DNA of 8,043 bases from the NCBI RefSeq assembly GCF_938018145.1, contig NZ_CALIII010000410.1, positions 1-8,043 on the forward strand, written 5' to 3'. Source of the stretch: an uncultured Campylobacter sp. GTDB lineage: Bacteria > Campylobacterota > Campylobacteria > Campylobacterales > Campylobacteraceae. Position numbers and translations under genes: made by a program. Position 1 is the first letter of the stretch; each line of letters begins with the position of its first letter. The notes under the pieces were generated by a model. That model saw only the letters and a program-made list of their open reading frames with translations, was not told the DNA's origin and ran no database searches. This document shows positions 7,931 to 8,043 of this stretch, piece after piece.

Positions 7931-8043
7931 TTAAAGATCGATGCTTGGCGCGTTTAGGGCGTGCAAAAGGATCGTGCGGCAGCTCTTGCCCTCGCTTAAG
8001 TCGTTTAAAAATGACGAGCCGTTTTGCTGGCCGCCAAAAAGTC
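7931..8043 (-). CDS. C-terminal 36 residues of an unidentified protein; runs in from beyond the window
   Basis: Reading leftward, an open frame enters at 8041 and ends at TAA (7933-7931). It encodes LFGGQQNGSSFLNDLSEGKS followed by CRTILLHALNAPSIDL. Codons and amino acid balance look like the neighbouring genes, and the frame ends conveniently before the hairpins and the bidirectional terminator, as a convergent gene should. The phrase GKSCRT weakly recalls the GKSIRT found near the C terminus of class III zinc alcohol dehydrogenases, but the surroundings do not match well, so I assign no function. The opposite strand is also open (ATG at 7924) but gives an Arg/Cys/Ser-rich product unlike a real protein. 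Confidence 0.45.
   Translation of the reverse strand, partial: LFGGQQNGSSFLNDLSEGKSCRTILLHALNAPSIDL

Noticed and set aside
7924..8043. Plus-strand open frame from ATG 7924 to the window end
   Set aside because: The product is Arg/Cys/Ser-rich with no promoter or Shine-Dalgarno; the minus-strand frame is far more protein-like.

Overview
The window looks chromosomal and comes from a member of the Campylobacterota, most likely a Campylobacter species with a fairly high G+C content (C. showae/rectus/curvus-like rather than C. jejuni). Three things point there: the very frequent AAATTT words in genes and gaps, A-rich -10 boxes, and the gene order purA - FliJ-like gene - secreted MotE-like gene - DUF507 gene - carA, which I recall from C. 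jejuni (Cj1498c to Cj1494c) and in part from Helicobacter (HP0255 to HP0257). The species is an inference; the gene families are well supported.

Layout. Positions 1-156 (minus strand) hold the first 52 codons of a lipoprotein. A divergent, AT-rich promoter region (157-248) follows, then selC, the selenocysteine tRNA with anticodon UCA (about 249-346). From 429 to 5850 five plus-strand genes are packed with 4-bp stop/start overlaps or a 1-bp gap: a membrane sensor with three PAS domains and no recognisable output domain, a HisZ-like class II synthetase paralogue, purA, a FliJ-like coiled-coil protein, and a secreted MotE-like protein with two bacterial N-glycosylation sequons. A 251-bp gap (5851-6101) rich in AAATTT repeats separates this chain from a second operon, DUF507 gene - carA (6102-7768). 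A strong hairpin able to stop transcription in both directions (7789-7822) and further inverted repeats lie before the C-terminal end of a minus-strand gene (7931-8043).

How the genes fit together. PurA commits IMP to AMP synthesis and CarA makes carbamoyl phosphate for pyrimidines and arginine, so both operons carry nucleotide-precursor enzymes. The FliJ-like and MotE-like genes belong to flagellar export and motor assembly. HisZ-like genes next to purA are a widespread proteobacterial arrangement. The tight overlaps suggest that sensor, purine enzyme and flagellar genes are made from one mRNA.

There is no mobile element, CRISPR array or clear defence system. The best leads are the output-less PAS receptor coupled to hisZ-purA-flagellar genes, the HisZ-like protein of uncertain role, a 4-codon ORF overlapping the lipoprotein start, and palindromes placed at three promoters.
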